64,000 nt of DNA from Cherax quadricarinatus (lineage: Eukaryota; Arthropoda; Malacostraca; Decapoda; Parastacidae): assembly GCF_038502225.1 (NCBI RefSeq), contig NC_091293.1:6359467-6423466 (forward strand), written 5' to 3'. A model generated the notes under the pieces. The model was given only the letters and a program-made list of their open reading frames with translations. It did no database searches and was not told where the DNA came from. This document shows, piece by piece, positions 44,688 through 58,996 of this stretch (the stretch's first letter is position 1; the number at the start of each line of letters is the position of its first letter). The position numbers and the translations under genes were made by a program.

Positions 44688-45500
44688 ATGTCTGACTTCG
44701 CAATGATAAAGCATCTCGATGCACTTAACAATCTTGCTCCTTCCGTCAAGTTTAAAGCTAAATGGGAATCTAATTCTTTGCTTCCTTTCCTTGATGTTCA
44801 TGTCCATCGCTCGGCTACAGACTTTTCTTTTCCGTTTATAGCAAGCGAATGCACAGTGGCATGTACATTCACTGCTTTTTTTTCTTTGCTACTTCTGTCA
44901 AGAAAAGTGTTCTTATTTCTTTTTCTTTGCGACCCTCAGTTTCTAGACTCGGGAAATTCAACTCTTCACCTTGGCTATCCTTCCCAGTTAATATACCCTG
45001 ACTACTCACATGCTTTTCTCCCAAACTCTCTACTCTTTTGAAATCTACTATTCTTTGCCTTCCCTAGACATCAAACTTAATCTTCGCCAAACTAACACCG
45101 TTCATAGTAATCTAGGTCATGCCTCTCCCTCGTGCTACTGATGCTTCCGGAGTCTACTCCATTTCCTGCTCTTCTTGTCCTCTCTAGTACTTTGGAGAAG
45201 CTGGCTGCTCTCTTTCTGACAGATGTTTAGAGCAGAAAAGACTTTAGACTTACCGACACTAATAATGCTCTTTAGTGTCGTATTTGAGTTTACGGTCATC
45301 CTATTAACTAGTCCTCTGGCAAAAATGTCTACCCTTCTCCTAGCCTTCAGAGACGTTGTCTGGGTGAAGCATTCCTTACACACAACTTTCCTAATAAGAA
45401 TCTTAGTCGTGGCTTTGTCTCTGTAGATGCTTTCCTTTCTCATTACATTGTAAAATGCCCAAAACTTCATAACACTCGCGACTTGACCTAATCTTTATCT
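44688..45500 (+). pseudogene. Penelope-like element, RT C-terminus and GIY-YIG region (second lineage)
   Basis: Plus strand: LNNLAPSVKFKAKWESNSLLPFLDVHVHRS is the strongly conserved PLE RT segment (LPFLDV). Then CDPQFLD and LGYPSQLI follow near 44930-44980. After frameshifts come ATDASGVYSISCSSCP and YFGEAG (GIY and YIG motifs, near 45130-45200) and LTDTNNALFSVVFEF (near 45245-45285). The copy is old, with at least three frameshifts. It is a different lineage from PLE-A, judging by the GIY-YIG sequence. No terminal hammerhead-like motif found beside it. Confidence 0.7.
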
Positions 45501-46500
<1,000 letters not shown>

Positions 46501-46762
46501 GTCGGACTTGAGTCCTGGAAATGGGAAGTACAATGCCTGCACTTTAAAGGAGGGGTTTGGGATATTGGCAGTTTGGAGGGATATGTTGTGTATCTTTATA
46601 TGTTTAAGCTTCTAGACTGTTGTATTCTGAGCACCTCTGCAAAAACAGTGATAATGTGCGAGTGTGGTGAAAGTGTTGAATGATGATGAAAGTATTTTCT
46701 TTTTGGGGATTTTCTTTCTTTTTTGGGTCACCCTGCCTCGGTGGGAGACGGCCGACTTGTTG

Positions 46763-46791
<29 letters not shown>
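46501..46791 (+). mobile_element. RTE-like LINE 3' end with poly(A)
   Basis: Plus-strand 3' UTR: GTCGGACTTGAGTCCTGG, CTTTAAAGGAGGGG, GGGTCACCCTGCCTCGGTGG, then an A-run at about 46763-46790. Faces the minus-strand copy B tail to tail across a 37-bp (AT)n. Confidence 0.75.
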
Positions 46792-46833
<42 letters not shown>

Positions 46834-46839
46834 TTATTT
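46792..46839. repeat. (AT)n tract
   Basis: Short TA run between two convergent RTE-like 3' ends. Confidence 0.9.
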
Positions 46840-49800
46840 TTTTATTAACACACTGGCCGATTCCCACCAAGGCAGGGTGGCCCGAAAAAGAAAAACTTTC
46901 ACCATCATTCACTCCATCACTGTCTTTCCAGAAGGGTGCTTTACACTACAGTTTTTAAACTGCAACATTAACACCCCTCGTTCAGAGTGCAGGCACTGTA
47001 CTTCCCATCTCCAGGACTCAAGTCCGGCCTGCCGGCTTCCCTGAATCCCTTCATAAATGTTACTTTGCTCACACTCCAACAGCACGTCAAGTATTAAAAA
47101 CCGTTTGTCTCCATTCACTCCTATCAAACACGCTCACGCATGCCCGCTGGAAGTACAAGCCCCTCGCACACAAAGCTCCTTTACCCCCTCCCTCCAACCT
47201 TTCCTAGGCCAACCCCTAGCCCGCCCTTCTTCCACTACAGACTGATACACTCTTGAAGTCATTCTGTTTCGCTCCATTCTCTCTACATGTCCGAACCACC
47301 TCAACAACCCTTCCTCAGCCCTCTGGACAACAGTTTTGGTAATCCCGCACCTCCTCCTAACTTCCAAACTACGAATTCTCTGCATTATATTCACACCACA
47401 CATTGGCCTCAGACATGACATCTTCACTGCCTCCAGCCTTCTCCTCGCTGCAACATTCATCACCCATGCTTCACACCCATACAGGAGCGTTGATGAAACT
47501 ATACTCTCATACATTTCCCTCTTTGCTTCCAAGGACAAAGTTCTTTGTCTACACAGACTCCTAAGTGCACTGCTCACCCTTTTCCCCTCATCTTTCATAG
47601 TCTCATCTGCTGGCACGTCCACTCCCAAATATCTGAATACATTCACCTCCTCCATACTTTCTCCCTCCAATCTGATATCCAATCTTTCATCACCTAATCT
47701 TTTTGTTATCCTCATAACCTTGCTCTTTCCTATATTTACTTTCAATTTTCTTCTTTTACATTTCCTACCAAATTCATCCACCAACCTCTGCAACTTCTCT
47801 TCAGAATCACCCAAGAGCACAGTATCATCAGCAAAGAGCAACTGTGACAACTCCCAATTTATGTGTGATTCTTTATCTTTCAACTCCACACCTCTTGCCA
47901 AGACCCTCAGATTTACTTCTCTTACAACCCCATCTATAAATATATTGAACAACCACGGTGACATCACACATCCTTGTCTAAGGCCTACTTTTACTGGGAA
48001 ATAATCTCCCTCTTTCCTACATACTCTAACTTGAGCCTCACTATCCTCGTAAAAAATCTTCACTGCTTTCAGTAACCTACCTCCTACACCATACACCTGC
48101 AACATCTGCCACATTGCCCCCCCTATCCACCCTGTCATACGCCTTTTCCAAATCCATAAATGCTACAAAGACCTCTTTAGCCTTATCTAAATACTGTTCA
48201 CTTATATGTTTCACTCTAAACATCTGGTCCACACATCCCCTACTTTTCCTAAAGCCTCCTTGTTCATCTGCTATCCTATTCTCCGTCTTACTCTTAATTC
48301 TTTCAATAAAAATTCTACCATACACTTTACCAAGTATACTCAACAGACTTATCCCCCTATAATTTTTGCACTCTCTTTTGTCCCCTTTGCCTTTATACAA
48401 AGGAACTATGCATGCTCTCTGCCAATCCCTAGGTACCTTACCCTCTTCCATACATTTATTAAATAATAGCACCAACCACTCCAAAACTATATCCCCACCT
48501 GCTTTTAACATTTTTATCTTTATCCCATCAATCCCAGCTGCCTTATCCCCTTTCATTTTACCTACTACCTTACGAACTTCCCCCACACTCACAACTGGCT
48601 CTTCCTCACTCCTACAAGATGTTATTCCTCCTTGCCCTATACACGAAATCACAGCTTCCCTATCTTCATCAACATTCAACAATTCCTCAAAATATTCCCT
48701 CCATCTTCCCAATACCTCTAACTCTCCATTTAATAAATCTCCTCTCCTATTTTTAACTGACAAATCCATTTGTTCTCTAGGCTTCCTTAACTTGTTAATC
48801 TCACTCCAAAACTTTTTCTTATTTTCAACAAAATTTGTTGATAACATCTCACCCACTCTCTCTCATTTGCTCTCTTTTTACATTGCTTCACCACTCTCTT
48901 AACCTCTCTCTTTTTTTCCATATACTCTTCCCTCCTTGCATCACTTCTACTTTGTAAAAACTTATCATATGCTAACTTTTTCTCCCTTACTACTCTCTCT
49001 ACATCATCATTCCACCAATCGCTCCTCTTTCCTCCTGCACCCACTTTCCTGTAACCACAAACTTCTGCTGAACACTCTAACACTACATTTTTAAACCTAC
49101 CCCATACCTCTTCGACCCCATTGCCTATGCTCTCATTAGCCAATCTATCCTCCAATAGTTGTTTATATCTTACCCTAACTGCCTCCTCTTTTAGTTTATA
49201 AACCTTCACCTCTCTCTTACCTGATGCTTCTATTCTCCTTGCATCCCATCTACCTTTTCTCCCAGTGTAGCTACAACTAAAAAAGTGATCTGATATATCT
49301 GTGGCCCCTCTATGAACATGTACATCCTGAAGTCTACTTAACAGTCTTTTATCTACCAATTCATAATCCAACAAACTACTGTCATTTCTCCCTACATCAT
49401 ATCTTGTATACTTATTTATCCTCTTTTTCTTAAAATATGTATTACCTATAACTAAACACCTTTCTATACAAAGTTCAGTCAAAGGGCTCCCATTATCATT
49501 TACACCTCGCACCCCAAACTTACCTATCACACCCTCTCTAAAAGTTTCTCCTACTTTAGCATTCAGGTCCCCTACCACAATTACTCTCTCACTTGGTTCA
49601 AAGGTTCCTATTCATTCACTTAACATCTCCCAAAATTTCTCTCTCTCCTCTACATTCCTCTCTTCTCCAGGTGCGTACACGCTTATTATGACCCACTTTT
49701 CGCATCCAACCTTTACTTTAATCCACATGATCCTTGAATTTACACATTCATATTCTCTTTTCTCCTTCCATAACTGATCCTACAACATTATTGCTACCCC

Positions 49801-50040
49801 TTCCTTAGCTCTAACTCTCTCAGATACTCCAGATTCAATCCCATTTATTTCCCCCCACCGAAAATTCCCTACCCCCTTCATCTTTGTTACGCTTAGGGCC
49901 AGGACATCCAACTTCTTTTCATTCATAACATCAGCAATCATCTGTTTCTTGTCATCTGCACTACATCCACGCACATTCAAGCATCCCAGTTTTATAAAGT
50001 TTTTCTTCTCTTTTTTAGTAAATGTCTACAGGAGAAGGGG
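46840..50040 (-). pseudogene. RTE-like LINE copy B, nearly full length, frameshifted
   Basis: Minus strand. Endonuclease N-terminus at 49980-49780 (MNVRGCSADDKKQM, LDVLALSVTK). Endonuclease C-terminal half at 49578-49250 (VVGDLNAKVG, NDSSLLDYELVD, GATDISDH). Linker to 48790. RT at 48856-48077 and 48138-47134, with [11 protein letters not shown] (motif A), [14 protein letters not shown] (motif B), LLFADDTVLLG (motif C), LLYGCEAWVM and LLRWFGHVERM. Frames break near 49600, 48800 and 48110; the RT C-terminus is frameshifted near 47190. The family 3' UTR runs to 46840. The only copy here retaining the endonuclease with the RT, so it defines the family layout. Its 5' edge abuts a left-truncated MITE (copy 5). 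Confidence 0.85.
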
Positions 50041-50087
50041 TTACTAGCCCATTACTCCCGGCATTTTAGTCGCGTCATACGACACGC

Positions 50088-50952
<865 letters not shown>

Positions 50953-51027
<75 letters not shown>
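50953..51027. repeat. (AT)n tract
   Basis: About 37 TA units; the ATG of the following ORF is formed at its edge. Confidence 0.97.
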
Positions 51028-51031
<4 letters not shown>

Positions 51032-53115
51032 AACCATTGATAGTGGAAGACTCAGACATTTACAAAGCAATAATGTCGTTCCCATCTGGCTCTGCTGGGG
51101 GTTACACTGGAATAAGGCCACAGCATTTAAAGGAAATGATTAATCCAGTTATTGGGGAAATTGCAGAGACACTGCTTTCAGAGATCACAAGGTTCGTCAA
51201 CAATTCCTTGGCTGGTCTGATCCCTGATGAAATTAGACCTTTCTTTTTTGGTGCAACACTTTGTGCACTTAAAAAGAAGGATGGAGGAATTCGACCAGTT
51301 GCAGTAGGCAACACGTTACGCCGCCTCGTATCCAAAGCTGCTGTCCGAAGTATTCGTGCACAGGCAGCCATGATGCTTCAACCAAACCAGCTTGGCTTTG
51401 GGGTCTCTCAAGGAAGTGAAGCAGTGGTTCATGCAACAAGGGCGTATATCAACAACCTGCCTGAGGACAATGCAGTGGTAAAATTAGATTTCAAGAATGC
51501 GTTCAATCTCCTGAAAAGAGACGTGGTATTAGCAGCAGTACAAGAACATTTCTCTGGTCTCTTCCCTTTTGTTTCAGCCGGGTATAGCAAGGAATCAATG
51601 CTTCTCTCTGGAGAGCATGAAATTACATCATCGGAGGGTGTCCAACAAGGAGATCCTCTTGCACCATTTCTCTTCTGTATAGCAGTTAGGGAAATCACAG
51701 TCAGACTGACCAGCGAGCTAAACATCTGGTTCCTAGATGATGGCACACTAGCAGGTACAAAAGAGTCTCTCCTACATGACCTTACACAGGTAATGACACG
51801 GGGACAGGAAATGGGTCTCATCCTGAATCCATCCAAATGTGAAATCATCTCAGTCAGTCAACAAGTGATAAATGCAGTGAGATCAAAACTACCAGGAGCA
51901 GCAGTCATTGCCCCCACAAATAGTGTCTTGCTAGGAGCACCTCTGGGAAGCAATGCCATTGACACAATTCTCAGGAAGAAATTGGAAGAGTTAAGGAGAA
52001 TGGAACAACGAATAGGCAATCTGGACACCCACGATGCCTTGTACATTCTCACAAAGTGCTTGAGTCTGCCCAGGTTGACATATTTCCTAAGATGTGCACC
52101 TTCATATGATAACCCTATACTGCACGAATATGACAGTATTCTGAGGCAGATTTTTACGAAAGTACTTAACCTTACTCTAGAAGACGGGCAGTGGAACCAA
52201 GCTACACTTCCAGTCAGACTAGGAGGCATTGGTGTCCGCAAGTCATCACAGATTGCGTTACCTGCTTTTCTGTCCTCGTGTATTGCATCCAGAGAGCTTG
52301 TAGCAGCGATTCTTCCTGAACATCTTAGGGTCAAGATAGGAGTCCAGGACCAAAAATTCATTGACGGAGCAATGATCTGGGATAATCTAACGGGCTCTGG
52401 AGCCAGACCTGCTCCCCCCAACAACTACAAACAATCGCACTGGGATGGTCCAATAGTGGAAAATATTGCCTCAACAATGCTTCAGAGTGTGTCAGGGAAG
52501 GATAGAGCCCGCCTCCTGGCAGTGAGAGCCCCTCATGCTGGGGACTTTCTGTTGGCTGTTCCCAACTCCAGCCTTGGCACACGTCTCGACCCACAGACCA
52601 TCCGCATCGGTGTTGCCCTTCGACTTGCCGCCCCTATTCTCGCCGAACACAGGTGTATTTGTGGCAGTGAAGCAACAGACCGATTCGGGTACCATGGTCT
52701 TGTGTGCCGTAAATCCGAGGGAAAGATTGCAAGACATGAGGAGGTTAATAACATTATCAAGAGGAGCCTCACAACAGCTGGATGCCCAGCAGTAAGGGAG
52801 CCACCCCAACTATGCAGATCTGATGGCAGCCAGAAGCGTCCAGATGGTATCACCCTTCAAGCCTGGACAGATGGGAAGCAGGTGGTGTGGGACTATACAT
52901 GTGCATCTACCTTGGCTGATACCTATCTCCAATACACCAGGGAGGAAGGAGGGGCAGCTGCCAGCTTCAGGGAGTCCCAAAAGTCTAGAAAATATGGAGA
53001 ACTTGCCCATCATTATATGTTTGTTCCCATAGGCTCAGAGACCCTTGGCTCATGGGGAAAGAGTGCATCTAAATTCCTTAAGGAGCTGGGAAAAAAGACT
53101 CATCAGGGTAACTAG
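51028..53115 (+). CDS. LINE reverse transcriptase with C-terminal restriction-like endonuclease (R2/HERO-like), 695 aa, 5'-truncated
   Basis: [36 protein letters not shown] (motif A, Asp near residue 152), [16 protein letters not shown] (motif B) and [11 protein letters not shown] (motif C, FLDDG near 234). Downstream thumb-like segment to about 400. The C-terminus has a CCHC knuckle (CICG, then GYHGLVC, near 541-557), followed by RHEEV, RPDGITL (near 603) and VVWDYTCA (near 618), the R-H...PD...D pattern of the PD-(D/E)XK nuclease of early-branching LINEs (R2, R4, HERO). The FLDD variant resembles HERO-type RTs, but the clade is a guess. The frame is unbroken. The N-terminal part is missing: the ATG arises from the (TA)n-G junction and is not native. 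Codon use is balanced, unlike the AT-rich surroundings. Confidence 0.82.
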
Positions 53116-53354
53116 GGATCCCAGGGCAGCTAGTTTTCTGTTCCACCGGCTCAGTGTGGCTGTTCAAAGGGGTAATGCCTGCTGCATTTTGGGCACACGC
53201 CCCAGCTCTGAGGAGCTGGATGAGATTTTCGCCTTATAATCGGTGATACACACGTAACAACATGTACCGTATATGCCACCTTTATATCAACAATGTATCT
53301 CTTAAATCTTCTGTACCATATTATGTAATAAAATATTCCTATTGGTAAAAAAAA
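53116..53354 (+). mobile_element. 3' UTR of the R2/HERO-like LINE
   Basis: Follows the stop at 53113-53115. AATAAA lies at 53327-53332 and an A8 run at 53347-53354 closes the element. Early 3' UTR still looks codon-like but is shifted. Confidence 0.65.
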
Positions 53355-55397
<2,043 letters not shown>

Positions 55398-55425
55398 CAA
55401 AACAACCACTCTGAAAGAATAGAGA

Positions 55426-55467
55426 AATTCCAAGCACTTTCGTGACTACTCACATTATCAAGGAACT
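55426..55467 (-). ncRNA. Hammerhead-like motif, family A
   Basis: Minus strand: stem I AGUUCC/GGAAUU, UUGAUAA, extra U, GUGA-GUAG-UCAC, GAAA, GUGC in place of GCGC, U-U. Confidence 0.45.
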
Positions 55468-55471
55468 ATAT

Positions 55472-55513
55472 AGTTCCTTGATAATGTGCGTAGTCACGAA
55501 AGCGCTAGGAATT
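55472..55513 (+). ncRNA. Hammerhead-like motif, family A
   Basis: AGTTCC 55472-55477, TTGATAA 55478-55484, stem II GTG 55486-55488/CAC 55495-55497 (one pair shorter than the other arm), GAAA 55498-55501, GCGC, T then A at the cleavage position (A is an allowed H base), GGAATT 55508-55513. Confidence 0.45.
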
Positions 55514-55576
55514 TCTCTATTCTTTCAGAGTGGTTGTTTTGCATATTCTGAAATCACCTGTTTACTGTGATCTTAT

Positions 55577-55578
<2 letters not shown>

Positions 55579-55657
<79 letters not shown>
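55579..55657. repeat. (AT)n tract
   Basis: About 39 TA units. Confidence 0.97.
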
Positions 55658-55661
<4 letters not shown>

Positions 55662-55670
55662 ACATACACA

Positions 55671-56902
55671 CAGTACACCTTTATTTAGCACGAGTTTATT
55701 TGGCACGATTGAAAAATTGCGGCACAATTTTATGTAACACGTCGTATGATGAATTTAACACTGTTCAGTTTGTCGGAAGGTAAAAAAAAAAAAAAAACTT
55801 CCCTTTTCCTCAAGCGGCCGCCTTGTTATGGTTCAGCGGGGGAGAGCTCCCGCTGGCTCCTGCCAACCCCCTCCCTGACACCACTCTACCATCCCAGTAT
55901 TCGTATTTCATACATGTCCAGTCCAACATCTCTGCTTCAAGCTTGTTATTGTGAATTGTGTTTTAATGTTTTAATTCTTATATCTTGTATCTGCCAAGCA
56001 ATCATGACACCCAGTAAACATAACAGTGTTCCTCAAGCGGGCAATAAAAGGTGTAAACATTTAAATCTTAGAATTAACGAAGGAAACAAAGATATTGGAC
56101 AAGACATCCTGTGGCCATAATGAAGTGTTACTTTGTACACATAATAAAGGTAAACATAAGTTTGTGTGACTGACTGACTTAGTGACTGTCTGACTGACTG
56201 CTTACTGAATGACTGAGTGACTGAGTTACTGAGTGACTTGACTGACTTACTGAATGATTTGACTAACTGAATGACCTGGCTGACTTACTGAATGATTTGA
56301 TTGACTAACTAAATGACTTGACTGATTTACTGAATGACTTACTGAATGAATTATTGGTTTACTAAATCATTTGACTGACTTACTGAACGACTTGATTGAC
56401 TTACTAAATGACCTGACTGACTTACTGAATGGCTTGACTGACTTACTAAATGACTTGACTGACTTACTGAATGACTTGACTGACTAACTGAATGAATTGA
56501 TTGACTGAATGACAAAGTTAGACACTCCAGTACAACCATCAACTTCAGTACCTATACCATCCACCTCAGCCCAGTAGGGCCACAGCATAACTCTCCACTC
56601 TCTTCACAATCATCCACAAACACCAGCACCCACAATTTAAGGTAAGAAATACAATTATTTATGTTACATTTGTAATCTTAAGCAGTAAAAACAACACAAT
56701 ACATCACAACAATGAACTACAATTACATATTCACTTTTATTTTAGTAAGATGTGGAGGTCTAAAAAAAGTTGTTTGGCTTTTTTTGGGGCTCTCTGGAAC
56801 GTAACCCTATTTTTCCCATAAGTTCTTCAGTTCATCTGACATCGTTTTACCTAACACGGTGTTTTCAGGAACCTAACTACCGTGTTAAATAACGGTCTAC
56901 TG
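55671..56902 (+). mobile_element. pogo/Tigger-like DNA transposon, internally deleted
   Basis: Left end CAGTACACCTTTATTTAGCA; right end, read inward on the minus strand, CAGTAGACCGTTATTTAACA. This is an imperfect TIR of about 24 bp starting CAGTA, typical of Tigger elements. Inside, 56004-56120 encodes a start-like peptide (MTPSKHNSVPQAGNKRCK), and 56521-56577 encodes DTPVQPSTSVPIPSTSAQ then stop, resembling the Pro/Ser-rich C-termini of Tigger transposases. The DDE core between them is missing and replaced by a 21-bp-period minisatellite. TA target duplication is not clear on the left. Confidence 0.65.
56160..56514. repeat. TGACT-type minisatellite inside the Tigger-like element
   Basis: About 16 imperfect units of period 21 (CTTGACTGACTTACTGAATGA), itself built from TGACT pentamers. 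Sits exactly where the transposase core should be. Confidence 0.85.
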
Positions 56903-57176
56903 TATGTATATACTTACTACCTGCCTTCCTTCGCACTTCTGTGTTTCTAGTTAATGGTCCAAGTCAAACCGAAATGTCGTCATAAGGTTCATTCTTCAAT
57001 GTGCGGGTTATTTGTGTAGTGATGATAAAACATGATACAAGGTCCCGTTTTATGCTGTCTTCCCGTTTTCTGTGACGAGACCAGGCTAATAATAAGTAAT
57101 ATATATCACCTTCCCGTGTCTTGTGTTCAGACTCGGAGCTAATAATGGTTAGTGAGCGAAATGTCAGTGTTAGTGT

Positions 57177-57177
<1 letters not shown>
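56903..57177. other. Unassigned sequence
   Basis: No gene or element recognised. Confidence 0.4.

Positions 57178-57274
<97 letters not shown>
57178..57274. repeat. (TC)n microsatellite
   Basis: About 47 TC units. Confidence 0.97.
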
Positions 57275-57275
<1 letters not shown>

Positions 57276-57746
57276 AACAATTTAAGGTGAAGAGGAAAAT
57301 AAATTCAGTTAAAATACGTCATTTAGAGAAGGAGGTGAAGCAAACGTGATGACAAACACAAAAGGAGGGAGAAGAAGCAGCAAGTATTAATTAATGCATG
57401 AAAGAGGATAATAAAAGGCTATTTGAATGAAAACCTAAAAGAGCAGAGAGAGAGAGAGTGATAAAGGAGGAAGAGGAGGAGAAACAGAAATTAGTTGACA
57501 TTGGCAGTACGATCGATGGGTGGAGGAAGGTGTCAAGTGACAATGTGCAAGTGATGGGGGAATGGGGGGGGTGAGATGGGGAAGGGAAGAGACTGGGGTG
57601 GGAAGGTAGTAGATGGGGAGCGGGGGAGAGGAAGGAATGGAGAGTTGATGGGGTAATAAGGCGAGGTTGATGATGGTGGGAGGAAGGTTTGAAGATTTTG
57701 CTGACATCTTGAAGAGCTTCTGAAGAATATGAGCTGGAGTGACTCC
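57275..57746. other. Unassigned G- and purine-rich sequence
   Basis: GAGGAGG and GGGGAATGGGGGG stretches; no gene. Confidence 0.4.
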
Positions 57747-58176
57747 TCCGTCTAGGTGCTGTTGTGACCCCTTCCAGGTGCTGTTGTGACCCCTCCCAGG
57801 TGATGTGGTGGCCCCTCTCAGGTGCTGTGGTGACCCCTCCCAGGTGCTGTGGTGACCTCTCCCAGGTGCTGTAGTGACCCCTCCTAGGTGCTGTGGTGAT
57901 CCCTCCCAAATGCTGTGGTGACCCCTCCTAGGTGCTGTGGTGACCCCTCCCAAGTGCTGTGGTGACTCCTCCTAGGTGCTGTGATGACCCCTTTCTAGGT
58001 TCTGGGGGTGATCCCTCAAAGGTGCTGTGGTGATCCCTCCCAGGTGCTGTGGTGACCCCTCTCAGGTGCTGTGGTAACCCCTCTTAGGTGCTGTGGTGAT
58101 ACCTCCCAGATGCTGTGGTGACCCCTCCCAAGTGCTGTGGTGACCCCTCCCAGGTGCTGTGGTGACCCTTCCCAGG
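57747..58176. repeat. 22-bp minisatellite, left block
   Basis: About 20 units of TGACCCCTCCCAGGTGCTGTGG. Because 22 is not a multiple of three, the translated period is 22 codons (66 bp), giving HHSTWEGSPQHLGGVTTAPGR-like frames on the minus strand. These are artefacts. Confidence 0.95.
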
Positions 58177-58996
58177 GAGGGAATAATTACTAGAACAGAG
58201 TATACTACAAACTTTGGCCATACAATAGAGCAGAAAAATAATGTAAGGGACCTGGGAGTAGTAATGCCTGAGGATCTCACTTTCAAGGATCACAACAGTG
58301 CCACGATCACAAGTGCAAAGAAAATTATAGGATGGATAATGAGAACGTTCAAAACGAGAGATGCCAAGCCAATGATGATCCTTTTCAAATCACTTGTTCT
58401 CTCTAGGCTGGAATACTGCTGTACATTAACATCTCCGTTCAAAGCAGGTGAAATTGCAGATCTAGAGTGTACAGAGAACCTTTACTGCACGTATAAGTTC
58501 TGTCAAGCACCTTAACTACTGGGAACGCTTGGAAGCACTTGACGTGTACTCGTTGGAATGCAAGAGAGAGAGATATATCATAATCTACACTTAGAAAATC
58601 CTGGAAGGAATGGTCCCGAATCTGCACACAGAAATCATTCCCTACGAAAATAAAAAACTGGGCAGGCGATGCAAAATACCTCCAATTAAAAGTTGGAGCG
58701 CCATTGGTACACTAAGTGAAAACACCATAAGTGTCCGGGGCCCAAGACTGTTCAACAGCCTCCCACCAAGCATAAGGGGAATTATGAATAAACCTCTGGC
58801 TGCCTTCAAGAAAGAGCTGGATAGATACCTAAAGTCAGTGCCGGATCAGCCGGGCTGTGGTTCGTACGTTGGATTGCCTGCGGTCAGCAGTAACATCCTG
58901 GTTGATCAGGCCCTGATCCACAGGGAGGCCTGGTCATGGACCGGGGAGCGGGGGCGTTGATCCTCTGAATAACCTCCAGGTAGACTCCAGGTAGGG
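58177..58996 (+). pseudogene. CR1/jockey-like LINE (family P) inserted in the 22-bp minisatellite
   Basis: Plus-strand 3' portion: ITRTEYTTNFGHTIEQKNNV, DLGVVMPEDLTFKDH, LEYCCTLTSPFKAGEIADLE, then frameshifts, ending LDRYLKSVPDQPGCGSYVG and the tail TAGACTCCAGGTAG at 58981-58994. The same minisatellite continues on both sides, so the array predates the insertion. Catalytic RT core absent. Confidence 0.85.
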
